Shown: positions 21,856 to 30,939, numbered from the stretch's first letter. The stretch is DNA of 35,374 nucleotides from Oscillospiraceae bacterium (GCA_031261585.1 JAISJJ010000134.1:1-35374), one strand, 5' to 3'. The notes: generated from the letters alone by a model not told the origin. Translations and numbers: made by a program.

Positions 21856-23022
21856 TTAACTGTTAATTGCCGTCGCCCAGTCGTCGTATTCCACCTTTTC
21901 CCGCTCGACCCCGTACCCTCGCGCTATCTTGACCCTCACACCGTCGCGCACGACGATCTCGCGCGCTAACACCGCGCGGTTCACGCGGTCGATGCGCACA
22001 CCGAGCGTCGCGGTCAGCGCGAACACGCGGCGTATCGTCGCGTCCTCGTCCTCGACCTTGCACAGCACGGACAGCATCGTCGCGGGGCGGAATTTTTTCA
22101 TCTGAATCGGCGTTAGGAACACGTCGAGCGCGCCGAGCCGCATGAGTTCGCCCGCCGCGAACCCGATCTGCTCGGCGGTCATGTCGTCGAGGTTACATTC
22201 GAGCTTCGTCACGGTGTCGCGCAGTTCGTCGGTCTGCGCGTCGTCCAACACGAACGCGCGCACGGCGTTCAGACGCTCAAAATCCTTGCTGCCCATGCCG
22301 TATCCGATGTGTTGCACCGTGCCGCGCATGTCGCCGAAACGCGTGACGAAGTGCCGCAGGAGCGCGGCACCCGTCGGGGTGCAGAGTTCGCCCTTGATGT
22401 CGCCGCCGTAGATCGGAATACCCGCGAGCAGCCGCGCCGCCGCAGGTGCGGGGATGGGAACCACGCCGTGAGCGCACCGCACGTTGCCCGAGCCGACGTG
22501 AACCGCCGTCGCGGTGATCTCGTCGGGCGCGAGTTCGTGTACCGCAAGTGACACGCCGACGATATCGGCGAGCGCGTCGAGCGTTCCGATCTCGTGAAAA
22601 TGCACCTGCTCGATCGGCGCGCCGTGAACCGCCGACTCAGCCTCGCCGAGCGATTTGTACACCGCCGCCGCGTCGTCGCGCACCGATTGCGGCACGTCGA
22701 GACGCGCGATAAGGTCGAGAATTTCATTGTAATTGTAGGTCTTTGCGGAAGCATGTGAGTGCGTATGTACGTGATCGTGTGCATGGGAGTGTGCGTGTCC
22801 GTGGTCGTCGTGCGAGTGCTCCTCATCGCCGCGCACGGTGACGCGCATATGCGTGCCGACGACGCCGCACTTCACGGACTGTTCGGGCGCAATCTCCACA
22901 TCGGGCAGATTCAGCGCGCGCAAGCTCTCGACAAACGCGTCGCGGTCAGGCAGCAACTCGTACAGCGCGCCAAGCAACATATCGCCCGCCGCACCCATGT
23001 TCAGTTCAAGATGTAGTGTCAT
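21856..23022 (-). CDS. larC: Nickel pincer cofactor biosynthesis protein LarC (DUF111)
   Basis: The 388-residue protein opens LHLELNMGAAGDMLLGALYEL, the LarC signature. It has a metal-binding insert with 11 histidines between residues 69 and 90, then VHFHEIGTLDALADIVG, and a C-terminal domain starting LECNLDDMTAEQIGFAAGEL. LarC inserts nickel into the pincer nucleotide cofactor of lactate racemase (LarA) in a CTP-dependent step. LarA, LarB and LarE are not in this window. In some species larC is two frames joined by a programmed shift; here both parts are in one frame. The ATG at 23022 follows GGAGGA by five bases. The protein ends EYDDWATAINS, where the last codons and stop are heptad repeat; remembered homologues continue further, so the C-terminus may be shortened. 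Confidence 0.9.
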   Translation of the reverse strand: MTLHLELNMGAAGDMLLGALYELLPDRDAFVESLRALNLPDVEIAPEQSVKCGVVGTHMRVTVRGDEEHSHDDHGHAHSHAHDHVHTHSHASAKTYNYNEILDLIARLDVPQSVRDDAAAVYKSLGEAESAVHGAPIEQVHFHEIGTLDALADIVGVSLAVHELAPDEITATAVHVGSGNVRCAHGVVPIPAPAAARLLAGIPIYGGDIKGELCTPTGAALLRHFVTRFGDMRGTVQHIGYGMGSKDFERLNAVRAFVLDDAQTDELRDTVTKLECNLDDMTAEQIGFAAGELMRLGALDVFLTPIQMKKFRPATMLSVLCKVEDEDATIRRVFALTATLGVRIDRVNRAVLAREIVVRDGVRVKIARGYGVEREKVEYDDWATAINS

Positions 23023-23207
23023 AATGTCCTCCACGGTCTTTGTACTCGATGCGCGCGGTCTCCCTCCGCCGTCTGCGGAGCACCTCCCTCTGAAAGGGAG
23101 GCAAGGTTGGACGGCGCACGCTCTCCCGTCCAAAGTCTCCCTCACAGAGGGGGATGTCACGAAGTGACAGGGGGAGTTCCCGTATCCCTCGTCCCCGTTG
23201 TTAACTG
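23023..23207. repeat. Repeat block upstream of larC and downstream of htpG
   Basis: Two two-hairpin elements lie at about 23061-23103 and 23127-23176. The first has a damaged second stem (GCCGTC-TGCG-GA, then CACC, with four bases missing compared with other copies). The second is the GTCAC-GAA-GTGAC version and is the inverse of 10-52 and 5069-5111. Heptads at 23199-23228 belong to htpG. Confidence 0.8.
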
Positions 23208-25115
23208 TTAATTGTTAACTGTTAATTGCCAAACCGCTTCCGTCAGCGACTTCACATCGCTCACACCCACGCCCGCCGCGAGTTCCGCGAGGGCGCACAG
23301 CGTCTCGGCTAACAGCTTTGCGCGCGGTTTATCGGTCCCGAACGCGGATTCGAGCGCGCGGAACGCCGTGTGATCCGCGTTGAGTTCGAGTACGCGCTCC
23401 GCTTTCGGCGGTGTCTCAGCCGCACCCGCCGTGCGCGCGAGCGTGAAATACCGCTCCATCTCGAGCGTCACGTAGCCCTGCGCACCGAGCGCGGAAGCGG
23501 AACCTTTGAGATTCGGCGAGAGTTTGACGGCGGCGACGCGCTCACCGAGCGACTCTTTGACGAAATCGAGCAGCGCGGCGTGGGATTTTTCGGACTCCTC
23601 GACCGCGTGCTTCTCGTCGTCCGACTGCAAGCCGAGATCGTCGGCGCGGACGCTCTTCAGCGTCTTTTCGCCGAATTTTTCGAGTGCCTGCATCGCGAAA
23701 TCGTCGATCTCATCGGTCAGCAGCAGTATATCGTACCCGCGCTCACGCACAAGCTCCGTCTGCGGCAGCGATTCAAGCTGCGCAAGCGACGTGCCGCACG
23801 CGTAGTAGATGAATTGCTGATCCGACAGCATCGCGTCGGCGTACTCGCTGAGCGTCACGAGTTTCTGCGCTTTTGACGACCAAAACAGCAGCAAATCCTG
23901 CAACTGTTCGCGGTTTTCACCGTAATTCGACAGCAGCCCGTACTTGATCTGCAACCCAAATTCGCGCCAGAATCCCTCGTACGTCTCGCGTTTTTGTTCG
24001 AGCAGCTTTGCGAGTTCCGAGCGCACGCGCCGTTCGAGGTTAGAGCGTATCGCGCGGAGTTGCCTATCGTGCTGCAACACCTCGCGCGAGATGTTCAGCG
24101 TGAAATCGGGCGAATCGACGACGCCGCGCACAAACCGAAAATGCTCGGGCAACAGTTCGGCGCACCGCTCCATGATCATCACGCCCGACGCGTACAGCGT
24201 CAGCCCCGGTTCGTACTCGCGCGTGTAGTAGTCGTACGGCGCGCGGCTCGGCACGAACAGCATCGCGCGGTACGTCACCGTACCCTCCGCGTCCACGGAA
24301 ATCACGGCGGCGGGTTCGTCGGTGCCGTGCCACCGCTCCATGAAAAACGCGGCTGCTGCTTCGTCCGTGACCTCGGACTTCGGGCGTTGCCACAGCGGCA
24401 CGCGCGAGTTCACGGTCTCGCGCTCGGTGTAGTCCTCCCACGTCGATTTGCCGTCCTCTCCCTCGATTTTGCGGGATTTCGTCACGTCCATGACGATCGG
24501 GTGGCGTATGTAGTCGGAGTATTTTTTGATGAGCGACGTGATCGTGTACTCGTCGAGCCACTCGTCGTAATCCTCATCGTCGGTGTCGGGCTTGATCGTG
24601 AGAATCACGTCGGAACCGACGGTGTCGCGCGTCGTCGGCTCAATCGTGTACCCGTCGGAACCAGTACTCTCCCACGCGAACGCCGTGTCCGAACCGTACG
24701 CGCGGGACACGACGCGCACCTTCGACGCGACCATAAACGCGGAGTAGAACCCCACGCCGAACTGACCGATAACGTCCGTGTCGCCCTTGTCGTCGCCGAG
24801 TTTTTGCTTGAACGCGAGACTGCCCGATTTCGCGATAACGCCGAGATTCTGCTCCAATTCCGTCTCCGTCATGCCCACGCCGTTGTCGGACACGGTGAGC
24901 GTCCGATTCTCGCCGTCGATCGTGATCGAAATCTCGAAATCGTCGCGCGACAATCCGACGTTCGGGTCGGTGAGCGAAATGTACGCGAGCTTGTCGATAG
25001 CGTCCGACGCGTTCGAGATCAGCTCGCGCAGGAAAATCTCGCGGTGCGTATAAATCGCACCGATCATGAGGTCAAGCAACCGTTTAGACTCGGATTTGAA
25101 CTGTTTTTTGGACAT
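23208..25115 (-). CDS. htpG: Molecular chaperone HtpG (Hsp90)
   Basis: The 635-residue Hsp90 homologue has the GHKL ATPase domain in the first 210 residues (LRELISNASDAIDKL, DNGVGMT, GVIAKSGSLAF, QFGVGFYSAFMV). A middle domain follows with LTLYASGVMIMERCAELLPEHFRFVRGVVDS and NISREVLQ, then a C-terminal dimerisation domain. It is a cytoplasmic ATP-dependent chaperone. GGAGG lies just before the ATG at 25115. No CIRCE-type operator or strong promoter is visible in the repeat-filled upstream gap. The final QLTVNN and TAA come from the heptad tract. Confidence 0.95.
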   Translation of the reverse strand: MSKKQFKSESKRLLDLMIGAIYTHREIFLRELISNASDAIDKLAYISLTDPNVGLSRDDFEISITIDGENRTLTVSDNGVGMTETELEQNLGVIAKSGSLAFKQKLGDDKGDTDVIGQFGVGFYSAFMVASKVRVVSRAYGSDTAFAWESTGSDGYTIEPTTRDTVGSDVILTIKPDTDDEDYDEWLDEYTITSLIKKYSDYIRHPIVMDVTKSRKIEGEDGKSTWEDYTERETVNSRVPLWQRPKSEVTDEAAAAFFMERWHGTDEPAAVISVDAEGTVTYRAMLFVPSRAPYDYYTREYEPGLTLYASGVMIMERCAELLPEHFRFVRGVVDSPDFTLNISREVLQHDRQLRAIRSNLERRVRSELAKLLEQKRETYEGFWREFGLQIKYGLLSNYGENREQLQDLLLFWSSKAQKLVTLSEYADAMLSDQQFIYYACGTSLAQLESLPQTELVRERGYDILLLTDEIDDFAMQALEKFGEKTLKSVRADDLGLQSDDEKHAVEESEKSHAALLDFVKESLGERVAAVKLSPNLKGSASALGAQGYVTLEMERYFTLARTAGAAETPPKAERVLELNADHTAFRALESAFGTDKPRAKLLAETLCALAELAAGVGVSDVKSLTEAVWQLTVNN

Positions 25116-25427
25116 ATATACCTCCGTGCAATGATATGCAGCATGTTTTCATGGGGGCGATGTCCACATCGCCCCTATGGCGTTGCGCGTTAGTGTAATA
25201 CGGCGCAGGGCAGACGGTGCGCCCAGTGGTCGCACCCTACGGAACCCCGAAACGTGTTGCGGAACCCGATATGCGCTGCGTCCGCGACGTTTTGCGGAGA
25301 CGTTGGACGATGGACGCGGGCGATTGGTAATCGCCCCTACGGCAACCCGATATGTGTTCCGAATACCGTAACCACGTCCCCGTTGTTAACTGTTCGTTGT
25401 TAACTGTTCGTTGTTAACTGTTAACTG
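25116..25427. repeat. Repeat-rich gap between htpG and mreB
   Basis: No gene is supported. Hairpins of the CCCCTA(C/T)-flanked family lie at 25154-25175 (GGGGCGATGT/ACATCGCCCC) and 25318-25336 (GGGCGATT/AATCGCCC). Heptads and the variant CAACGAA occupy 25380-25430 and serve the mreB end. Between the hairpins, 25190-25310 shows repeated short words such as GTTGCGGAAC but no hairpin family I could define. Confidence 0.75.
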
Positions 25428-26456
25428 TCATTGCTTCATCTGCCGCCGTCTTGACAGATTGATCGTCCCCTCGCGCATATTCTCGATGTTCGCGGTGGAC
25501 TTCGCCAACCCGTAGGCTACGCACAGTTCGGGGTCGTCGGCGACGCGCGTCGATATGCCCGTGCGCGACTCGATGAGCTTATCGAAGCCCCACAGCAGCG
25601 CGCCGCCGCCCGTGAGTACGATGCCGTTCTGCGATACGTCGGCGACGAGTTCGGGCGGCGTGGCTTCGAGGACTTGCTGTATAGCCTCGATCACCTGCTC
25701 GCTCATCTCCTCAAACGCTTCCAAAATCTCGGTTGTGTTGATGGACACGATGCTCGGCAACCCCGTCATGAGGTTGCGCCCTTTCACATCGACAGTCGTC
25801 GTCTCCGCGCGCGGGAACACGCAGCCGATGTTCTTTTTCACTTCCTCAGCCGTCGCGTCGCCGATCAGCACGTTGTGGCGGCGTTTGACGTAGCGCACAA
25901 GCTCCTCGTCGAACGCCTCGCCGCCGTCTTTCAGCGAACTCGACTCGACGACACCGCCCAAGCTGAGCACCGCGATATCCGTCGTGCCGCCGCCGATATC
26001 GACGACCATGTGACCGTCCGCGCGCGTGATATCCAGCCCCGCGCCGATTGCGGCGGCGAGCGGTGCTTCCATCAAATACACACGGCGCGCACCCGCCGAC
26101 ATGCCCGCGTCGATCACGGCGCGTTCCTCAACCTCGGTGATGCCCGACGGCACCGAGATGATAACGCGCGGCTTGAACAGCCCGACCGACACCGCCTTGC
26201 GCGTCAATTCGTGCAGCATGCGCTCCGTCATCTCGTAATCCGAGATCGCGCCCGCTCGTAACGGGCGAATCGCGACGATGTTTCCCGGTGTGCGCCCGAG
26301 CATTCGCTGTGCCGCCATGCCCGCCGACAGCAGCCGCCCCGTACCCTTGTCCATCGCGACGACGGCGGGTTCACGCAAAATAATGCCGCGCCCGCGCGAC
26401 GACACCAAAACGGTGGTCGTGCCGAGGTCGATACCGATATCACGTCCGAAAATCAT
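25428..26456 (-). CDS. mreB: Rod shape-determining protein, MreB/Mbl family
   Basis: The 342-residue actin homologue has phosphate-1 GIDLGTTTVLV (8-18), a phosphate-2 region VVDIGGGTTDIAVLSLGG, the connecting segment NIGCVFPRAETTTVDVKGRN, and the adenosine motif IVLTGGGALLWGFDKLI. It polymerises under the membrane to guide side-wall synthesis. AGGAG precedes the ATG at 26456. mreC/mreD do not follow, so this is an isolated MreB or Mbl paralogue. The stop TGA directly abuts CAGTTAA heptads. A TATAAT box at 26492-26487 suggests its own promoter even though comF is upstream on the same strand. Confidence 0.93.
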   Translation of the reverse strand: MIFGRDIGIDLGTTTVLVSSRGRGIILREPAVVAMDKGTGRLLSAGMAAQRMLGRTPGNIVAIRPLRAGAISDYEMTERMLHELTRKAVSVGLFKPRVIISVPSGITEVEERAVIDAGMSAGARRVYLMEAPLAAAIGAGLDITRADGHMVVDIGGGTTDIAVLSLGGVVESSSLKDGGEAFDEELVRYVKRRHNVLIGDATAEEVKKNIGCVFPRAETTTVDVKGRNLMTGLPSIVSINTTEILEAFEEMSEQVIEAIQQVLEATPPELVADVSQNGIVLTGGGALLWGFDKLIESRTGISTRVADDPELCVAYGLAKSTANIENMREGTINLSRRRQMKQ

Positions 26457-26486
26457 AATTTCTCCTAAAATCTATGTAATAGCCTG

Positions 26487-26492
26487 ATTATA
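26487..26492 (-). promoter_or_regulatory. -10 box of a possible mreB promoter
   Basis: A perfect TATAAT on the minus strand lies 30 bases before the mreB start. Only a weak -35 (CTTGGG or TTGGGA, 15-16 bases away) is seen. An AACCGT/ACGGTT inverted repeat lies in the spacer. Confidence 0.4.
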
Positions 26493-26526
26493 ACCGTTTT
26501 TTACGGTTCCCAAGCGTCCATATCCG

Positions 26527-27204
26527 TTATCTGTTACCCGTCCCCGCCAGCGTCGCGGCAATCACCGTCTCCGCGCCCGACATTTTCAGCACACGCGCGC
26601 ACTGTGACAGCGTCGCGCCCGTCGTTATCACGTCGTCGATGAGAAGCAATTTCGCGCCGCGCACAGTGGCGGGATATGCGACCTCAAACGCGTTTTCGAC
26701 GTTCTCGCGCCGCAGTTTCGCGCCGTCGCCGCCGCTTATCGACGAGTTCGCCGCCGTATTGCGCACGCGGCGCAGTGTCGGCAACACTTGTAGTTTCAGC
26801 GATTTAGCGGCGGCGCGGGCGAGCAGCTCCGCCTGATCGTAGCCGCGCTCTTTGAGCCGCTTGCGCGACAGCGGCACCCACGTGACGACCGCGTCCGCGA
26901 GGTCAACAGCGTCCTCACCCCGCAACCGCTCCGCGACAGCGCGCCCGAACGACCGCGCGTAGTCCGCGTGTCCGCTGAATTTGTACCGTATCACCGCGTC
27001 GCGCACCGAATCGACGTACACGAACGCGGAGACCGCGCGGTCGTAGAACGCCTCAGCGTCGCGCCGCGTCGGTGCCGCGACTAACCCGTCCGCGCACTTG
27101 GCGCAACGGTATTCGCCGCGCCGCGAGAACGGTTTCACGCAGTACGGGCATTTTTCGGGGAACAGCAGGTCGAGAAGAAACGTGAAATCTATCCGCAACG
27201 CCAT
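26527..27204 (-). CDS. ComF family phosphoribosyltransferase-like protein
   Basis: The 225-residue protein has an N-terminal zinc-finger-like set (C19-x2-C22 and C34-x2-C37). A central VTWVPLSRKRLKERGYDQAELLA matches the ComF family, and the PRPP-binding motif LLLIDDVITTGAT lies at 187-198. ComF proteins are needed for natural transformation in several bacteria, though their biochemical role is unclear. With comEA and comEC in the same window this supports a DNA uptake capacity. GGGAGGG is only about two bases before the ATG at 27204; a TTG two codons later is better spaced and could be the true start. The end (GTA ACA GAT AAC) resembles a degenerate heptad. Confidence 0.88.
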   Translation of the reverse strand: MALRIDFTFLLDLLFPEKCPYCVKPFSRRGEYRCAKCADGLVAAPTRRDAEAFYDRAVSAFVYVDSVRDAVIRYKFSGHADYARSFGRAVAERLRGEDAVDLADAVVTWVPLSRKRLKERGYDQAELLARAAAKSLKLQVLPTLRRVRNTAANSSISGGDGAKLRRENVENAFEVAYPATVRGAKLLLIDDVITTGATLSQCARVLKMSGAETVIAATLAGTGNR

Positions 27205-27444
27205 ACCCTCCCAGTCTTACCGCAAATGTCTCCGAAAATCACGTGTGTTTCGGTCTGTGTAGGGGCGACCCTGTGTGGTCGCCCTGTCAGATTATGCTCG
27301 CCACAACAGGGCGACCACATAGGGTCGCCCCTACGCAAAATCCGACATCTCCGGTCTATCGCACATCGGGTCGGTCAAGACCGACCCCTACGAGGACGCG
27401 CCGCGCAACCCCCGTCCCCGTTGTTAACTGTTCGTTGTTAACTG
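27205..27444. repeat. Repeat block with 29-base inverted arms between comF and recD2
   Basis: Positions 27259-27287 and 27306-27334 form inverted arms (GTAGGGGCGACCC... and complement, one mismatch) around an 18-base loop. Positions 27368-27387 repeat the GGGTCGGTC/GACCGACCC hairpin seen at 12046. Heptads fill 27420-27450. No gene is seen. Confidence 0.85.
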
Positions 27445-29667
27445 TTAACTATCGCGCAGCCGATACCTCAGCCCCGAGTACCGCCGCAATCTCTCATTAT
27501 TCGCCACCATCGCGGTCAGCGTCGCGGGATCGCCCACGATGACGAGCAACTCGCGCGCGCGCGTTATCGCGGTGTACAGCACCGAGCGCACCGCGAGCCG
27601 CCCCAGTCCCGGTGGCAGAACGAGTACGACGGCGCGGTACTCGCTGCCCTGCGACTTGTGAACCGTCATCGCGTACGCGGGTTCGAGGTCGTCGAGCTGC
27701 CCGAACGGGTACTGCGCGAGCTTGTCCTCAAAATCAACGGTGAGCGTGTCCGACGCAAAGTCGATCGCTCGTATCACGCCGAGGTCGCCGTTGTACACGC
27801 CCGCGCCGTCGTCGCCGTTCGCGTCCGTCCACGTGAGGTCGTAGTTGTTGCGAATCTGCATCACCCTGTCGCCTGCGCGGAGCGTGTACTGCGAGCGCAC
27901 GAGTTCGAGCTTTTTCGCGTCGGGCGGGTTCAACGCCGCCTGCAACCGCGTATTCAGCGCGCGCGTTCCCGCGACACCCTGTCGCGTCGGGGTCAGCACC
28001 TGAATCTCGCCGCTCGGTATACCCATGTTGTTCGGCAACCGTGCCGTGATCAGCTCCGTGACCGTCTGCGCGATCTGTTCCGCGCCCGTGCGTTTGAGGA
28101 AGAACAGGTCGGAACCGCGCTCCGCGAGATTCGGCTCCTCGCCCCGGTTCACGCTGTGCGCCGCGCGGACTATCGCGCTGCCCGCCGCCTGACGGAATAT
28201 CTCCGTCAGCGTCACGACGGGTACGATGCCCGATTTCGTGATGTCCGCAAGCACGTTGCCGGGACCGACGCTCGGCAACTGGTTCTCATCGCCGACGAGC
28301 AACAGCCGCGCGTCGTCGGGCAGCGCGCTGAGCAGCGCGTGCAACAGCGGCAGGTCGAGCATCGACGCTTCATCGAGTACGACCGCGCCGCATTTCAGCG
28401 GATTTTCCTCGCAACGCTCGAACACAAGTTCATCGTTCGCGGCGGGCGACGCGCCGAGCGCGCGGTGTACCGTCATCGCGCCCTGCCGCCCCGTGAGTTC
28501 CGACATGCGTTTTGCGGCGCGTCCCGTCGGCGCGCACAGCAGCGTGTCCAAGCCCATCGCGTCGTACAGCGCGAGTATCGCGCGCACAGACGTGGTCTTG
28601 CCCGTACCGGGACCGCCTGTGAGTGCCATGACGCGGTGTTTCGCCGCTGTGAACACGGCGAGCTTCTGCCCGTCGGCGTACTTCACGTTCTCGGACTGCT
28701 CGATTTTCGTGAGCATCGCGTCGATCTCGTCGTCCGCGAGCGTCGTCTCCTCGTCGAGCAGCGCGGTGAGCTTCGCGACGGAGTACGTCTCCGCCTCGTG
28801 ATACTCTGGCAGATAGCACACGTCCACGCCGTTGACCGTGTCGCGCTCGACCAAGCCCATCTCCGAGAGTTCGACGAACGCGTCGGCGACGGTGTCGTAA
28901 TCGGGGCTGTCGTCGCCCTCCAAAAATTTCAGCGTCGCGCGCACAAGCGTCTCGGACGGGATAAAAACGTGTCCGTTCGTCAGATTATAGCGCAGTTCGT
29001 GGACGACGGCAGCTTCAATGCGCTCGATAGCGTCACGCGGAAAGCCGAGTGCTTTCGCCATGAGATCCGCCTCGCGAAACTTGCCGCCGTAGTCGGGCGA
29101 CACGATGATATACGGATTCGCCCGCACGTCGCTCTCCGCCGAGCTGCCAAGCACCTTGTACAGCCGAGACGCGACAATCGGCTCTATGCCGTAGTCCGAC
29201 AGGAATTGCGACAATCTGCGCAGCCCCGCCGTGCGCTTCATCTCCGCGCTTATCTCGCGGGCGCGCGCGTCCGTGATACCCGAAATCTCCGCGAGTTTTT
29301 CGGGTGTCTGCTCGATAACGTCGAACGAACGCTCACCGAACTTCGTGACGATGGCTTTCGCGATACCGGGACCGACCCCGCGCAACACGCCCGAGCTGAG
29401 AAATTTCGCAATCGCCTCAGTACCCGTCGGCTCGCGGCGCGTGAACCCCGACACGGCGAACTGCTCGCCGTACTTCGGATTCGTCGTCCAACTCCCCGTG
29501 ACCTCGACGGTCTCACCGGGGAAGATGTCGGGCATTACGCCGACGGCGGTGAACTGTTTCGGCTCCGACGACGACGTGAAACGCAGTATGCTGTAACCGT
29601 TCTCGGCGTTGCGGTAGGTTATAGCGGCGACGCTGCCGACAAGCGTGATCTCCTCACTGATAACAAT
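27445..29667 (-). CDS. recD2: RecD2-type ATP-dependent DNA helicase
   Basis: The full frame encodes 740 residues. It has an N-terminal OB-like region (TLVGSVAAITYRNAENGYSI), tandem helix-hairpin-helix motifs, and an SF1B helicase core. The core carries Walker A GGPGTGKTT, Walker B VVLDEASMLD, LLLVGDENQLPSVGPGNVL, TEIFRQA and the C-terminal motif YTAITRARELLVIVGD. RecD2 unwinds DNA 5' to 3' outside the RecBCD complex. The first ATG (29535) would delete the conserved N-terminal region. That region continues upstream in frame to ATT at 29667, right after a stop codon, and no ATG, GTG or TTG lies in frame between. AAAGGTGG sits just before it, so initiation at ATT or a nearby ATC, or a frameshift, is needed. 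The stop is in the heptad tract. Confidence 0.9.
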   Translation of the reverse strand: MVISEEITLVGSVAAITYRNAENGYSILRFTSSSEPKQFTAVGVMPDIFPGETVEVTGSWTTNPKYGEQFAVSGFTRREPTGTEAIAKFLSSGVLRGVGPGIAKAIVTKFGERSFDVIEQTPEKLAEISGITDARAREISAEMKRTAGLRRLSQFLSDYGIEPIVASRLYKVLGSSAESDVRANPYIIVSPDYGGKFREADLMAKALGFPRDAIERIEAAVVHELRYNLTNGHVFIPSETLVRATLKFLEGDDSPDYDTVADAFVELSEMGLVERDTVNGVDVCYLPEYHEAETYSVAKLTALLDEETTLADDEIDAMLTKIEQSENVKYADGQKLAVFTAAKHRVMALTGGPGTGKTTSVRAILALYDAMGLDTLLCAPTGRAAKRMSELTGRQGAMTVHRALGASPAANDELVFERCEENPLKCGAVVLDEASMLDLPLLHALLSALPDDARLLLVGDENQLPSVGPGNVLADITKSGIVPVVTLTEIFRQAAGSAIVRAAHSVNRGEEPNLAERGSDLFFLKRTGAEQIAQTVTELITARLPNNMGIPSGEIQVLTPTRQGVAGTRALNTRLQAALNPPDAKKLELVRSQYTLRAGDRVMQIRNNYDLTWTDANGDDGAGVYNGDLGVIRAIDFASDTLTVDFEDKLAQYPFGQLDDLEPAYAMTVHKSQGSEYRAVVLVLPPGLGRLAVRSVLYTAITRARELLVIVGDPATLTAMVANNERLRRYSGLRYRLRDS

Positions 29668-29769
29668 TCACCACCTTTATGTTTTTGCTTCTCCGCGCGC
29701 GTTCGCGGAATATCCCGACGGGCGATTGGTAATCGCCCCTACACCCGAATAACCAACGTAACCCGCGTC
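29668..29769. repeat. Short gap with a GGGCGATT hairpin
   Basis: GGGCGATT/AATCGCCC (29720-29738) with loop GGT and following CCTAC is almost identical to 25318-25341. Heptads begin near 29769. Confidence 0.7.
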
Positions 29770-30096
29770 CTAATTGTCAATTTTCAATTGTCCATTGTCA
29801 ATTGAAACGCCCCCGTCGCGCGCCAAAATCTCGGCGATGCGCCGCCCCTCGTCGGTCAAACCGCGATCGACGATGACGATACCGCCGTTGAGACACGTCG
29901 CGTTGTTCAGCCAACGGAGCGCGGACACGGTCTCGGCAAGTCCGTCGCCGTCGCCCGCGAGGGCGATCACTATGTACGTCTCCGCACCCGAAATTTTCGG
30001 CACGGGCGTAAAACACACGCGCCCCGACGCGCGCCACAACGCCGTCATCGCCCCGAATAACGCCGCCGCAAGTATGAGTTCGACTACGATTCGCAT
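29770..30096 (-). CDS. Small membrane-anchored protein of unknown function
   Basis: The 108-residue protein has one N-terminal membrane helix (about 4-22) followed by a small soluble domain. The pattern is TYIVIALAGDGDGLAETVSALRWL, then GGIVIVDRGLTDEGRRIAEILARDGGV. It resembles small conserved membrane proteins I have seen in Clostridia genomes, without an assigned function. AGGGGTG precedes the ATG. The last ten residues (DNGQLKIDN) and TAG stop are heptad sequence, so the native protein may originally have ended near GGV. It lies upstream of recD2 on the same strand, about 100 bases away. Confidence 0.7.
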   Translation of the reverse strand: MRIVVELILAAALFGAMTALWRASGRVCFTPVPKISGAETYIVIALAGDGDGLAETVSALRWLNNATCLNGGIVIVDRGLTDEGRRIAEILARDGGVSIDNGQLKIDN

Positions 30097-30183
30097 TGGA
30101 ACACCCCTTTTGCAGTAGATTCAGGGTATTCTATGCGGGAAAAGGCGCGGCGGTTAACGGCGAATCGTGCGGCTCACGGAAAA

Positions 30184-30207
30184 CGAGTACCGCCGCAACG
30201 GTACTCG
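30184..30207 (-). terminator. Terminator after the glutamate synthase GXGXG gene
   Basis: CGAGTACCG pairs perfectly with CGGTACTCG around a 6-base loop, followed on the minus strand by TTTTCC. It starts 7 bases past the stop codon at 30214. Confidence 0.8.
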
Positions 30208-30213
30208 CGCGCA

Positions 30214-30939
30214 TTAATTGTTCGTATACATCTGCGTATACGGATTCGACGTGTTCGCTTCGAGCAACCAGTACGTGTCGCCGAGCAACGCGTTCGCGTC
30301 AACGCCGAACAGGTGCGCATACCGCTGCAAATACTGCGCGATACCCGCGATATCCGACGGTTCGGCGCGGCGGCACGTGACCTGCGCGGGAACGTCCTGC
30401 GGCGGTGTTGAGGAGCGTATGAACATCAGCCCGCCGTGCATGCCCGTACCCGTGAATCCGCCGACATCCGCGCTGTCCGAGTTCAGGCACAGCACGATCA
30501 GCAGTCCGCCCGCCATGTACTCGCCGAGAAAACTGCCCGTGCGCCCGCCGACGACGATGACGGGGCGTTTATCGAGGTACTGCTTCATGTGGATACCCGT
30601 GCGGTACCCCGAATCGCCCTTGACGTAGATGACGCCGCCGCGCATGGCGTAGCCCAGCGCGTCGCCCGCGCGACCGTGGACGACGATCTCACCGTCGTTC
30701 ATCGTGTCGCCGACCGCGTCCTGCGCGTTGCCGTTGACGGTGATGCGCGCGCCGTCCATGTAGCACCCCAGCGCGTTGCCGGGTGTGCCGTGAATCGTGA
30801 TCGTCTTGTCAGCCGTGGCGGACGCTGCTATAAACCGCTCGCCGAAGCACTCGTTTATCTCGATATCGCCCGTGTTGGCGCGCACAGCGTCGTTCAGAGC
30901 CTGATAACCGAGCTGTGCGGCGTTCAGATTTACGCTCAT
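30214..30939 (-). CDS. Glutamate synthase GXGXG-domain subunit (GltB C-terminal domain)
   Basis: The 241-residue stand-alone protein is the right-handed beta-helix domain of glutamate synthase. It shows serial repeats of the type GxxxGxxMxxGxIxVxGxAGD (NALGCYMDGARITVNGNAQD, DALGYAMRGGVIYVKGDSG) and FLGEYMAGGLLIVL. In split archaeal-type glutamate synthases this domain is a separate subunit; formylmethanofuran dehydrogenase C is the other relative. Its ATG overlaps the stop of the upstream FAD oxidoreductase gene as TAATG, so translation is coupled. The C-terminus TNN and TAA may be a remnant heptad (CAATTAA). Confidence 0.9.
   Translation of the reverse strand: MSVNLNAAQLGYQALNDAVRANTGDIEINECFGERFIAASATADKTITIHGTPGNALGCYMDGARITVNGNAQDAVGDTMNDGEIVVHGRAGDALGYAMRGGVIYVKGDSGYRTGIHMKQYLDKRPVIVVGGRTGSFLGEYMAGGLLIVLCLNSDSADVGGFTGTGMHGGLMFIRSSTPPQDVPAQVTCRRAEPSDIAGIAQYLQRYAHLFGVDANALLGDTYWLLEANTSNPYTQMYTNN

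Noticed and set aside
27658-29805. Long plus-strand open frame (about 715 codons) opposite recD2
   Set aside because: It is an antisense shadow: arginine-rich, low complexity, and the opposite strand encodes a clear helicase with conserved motifs. GC-rich codon use makes such shadows common here.
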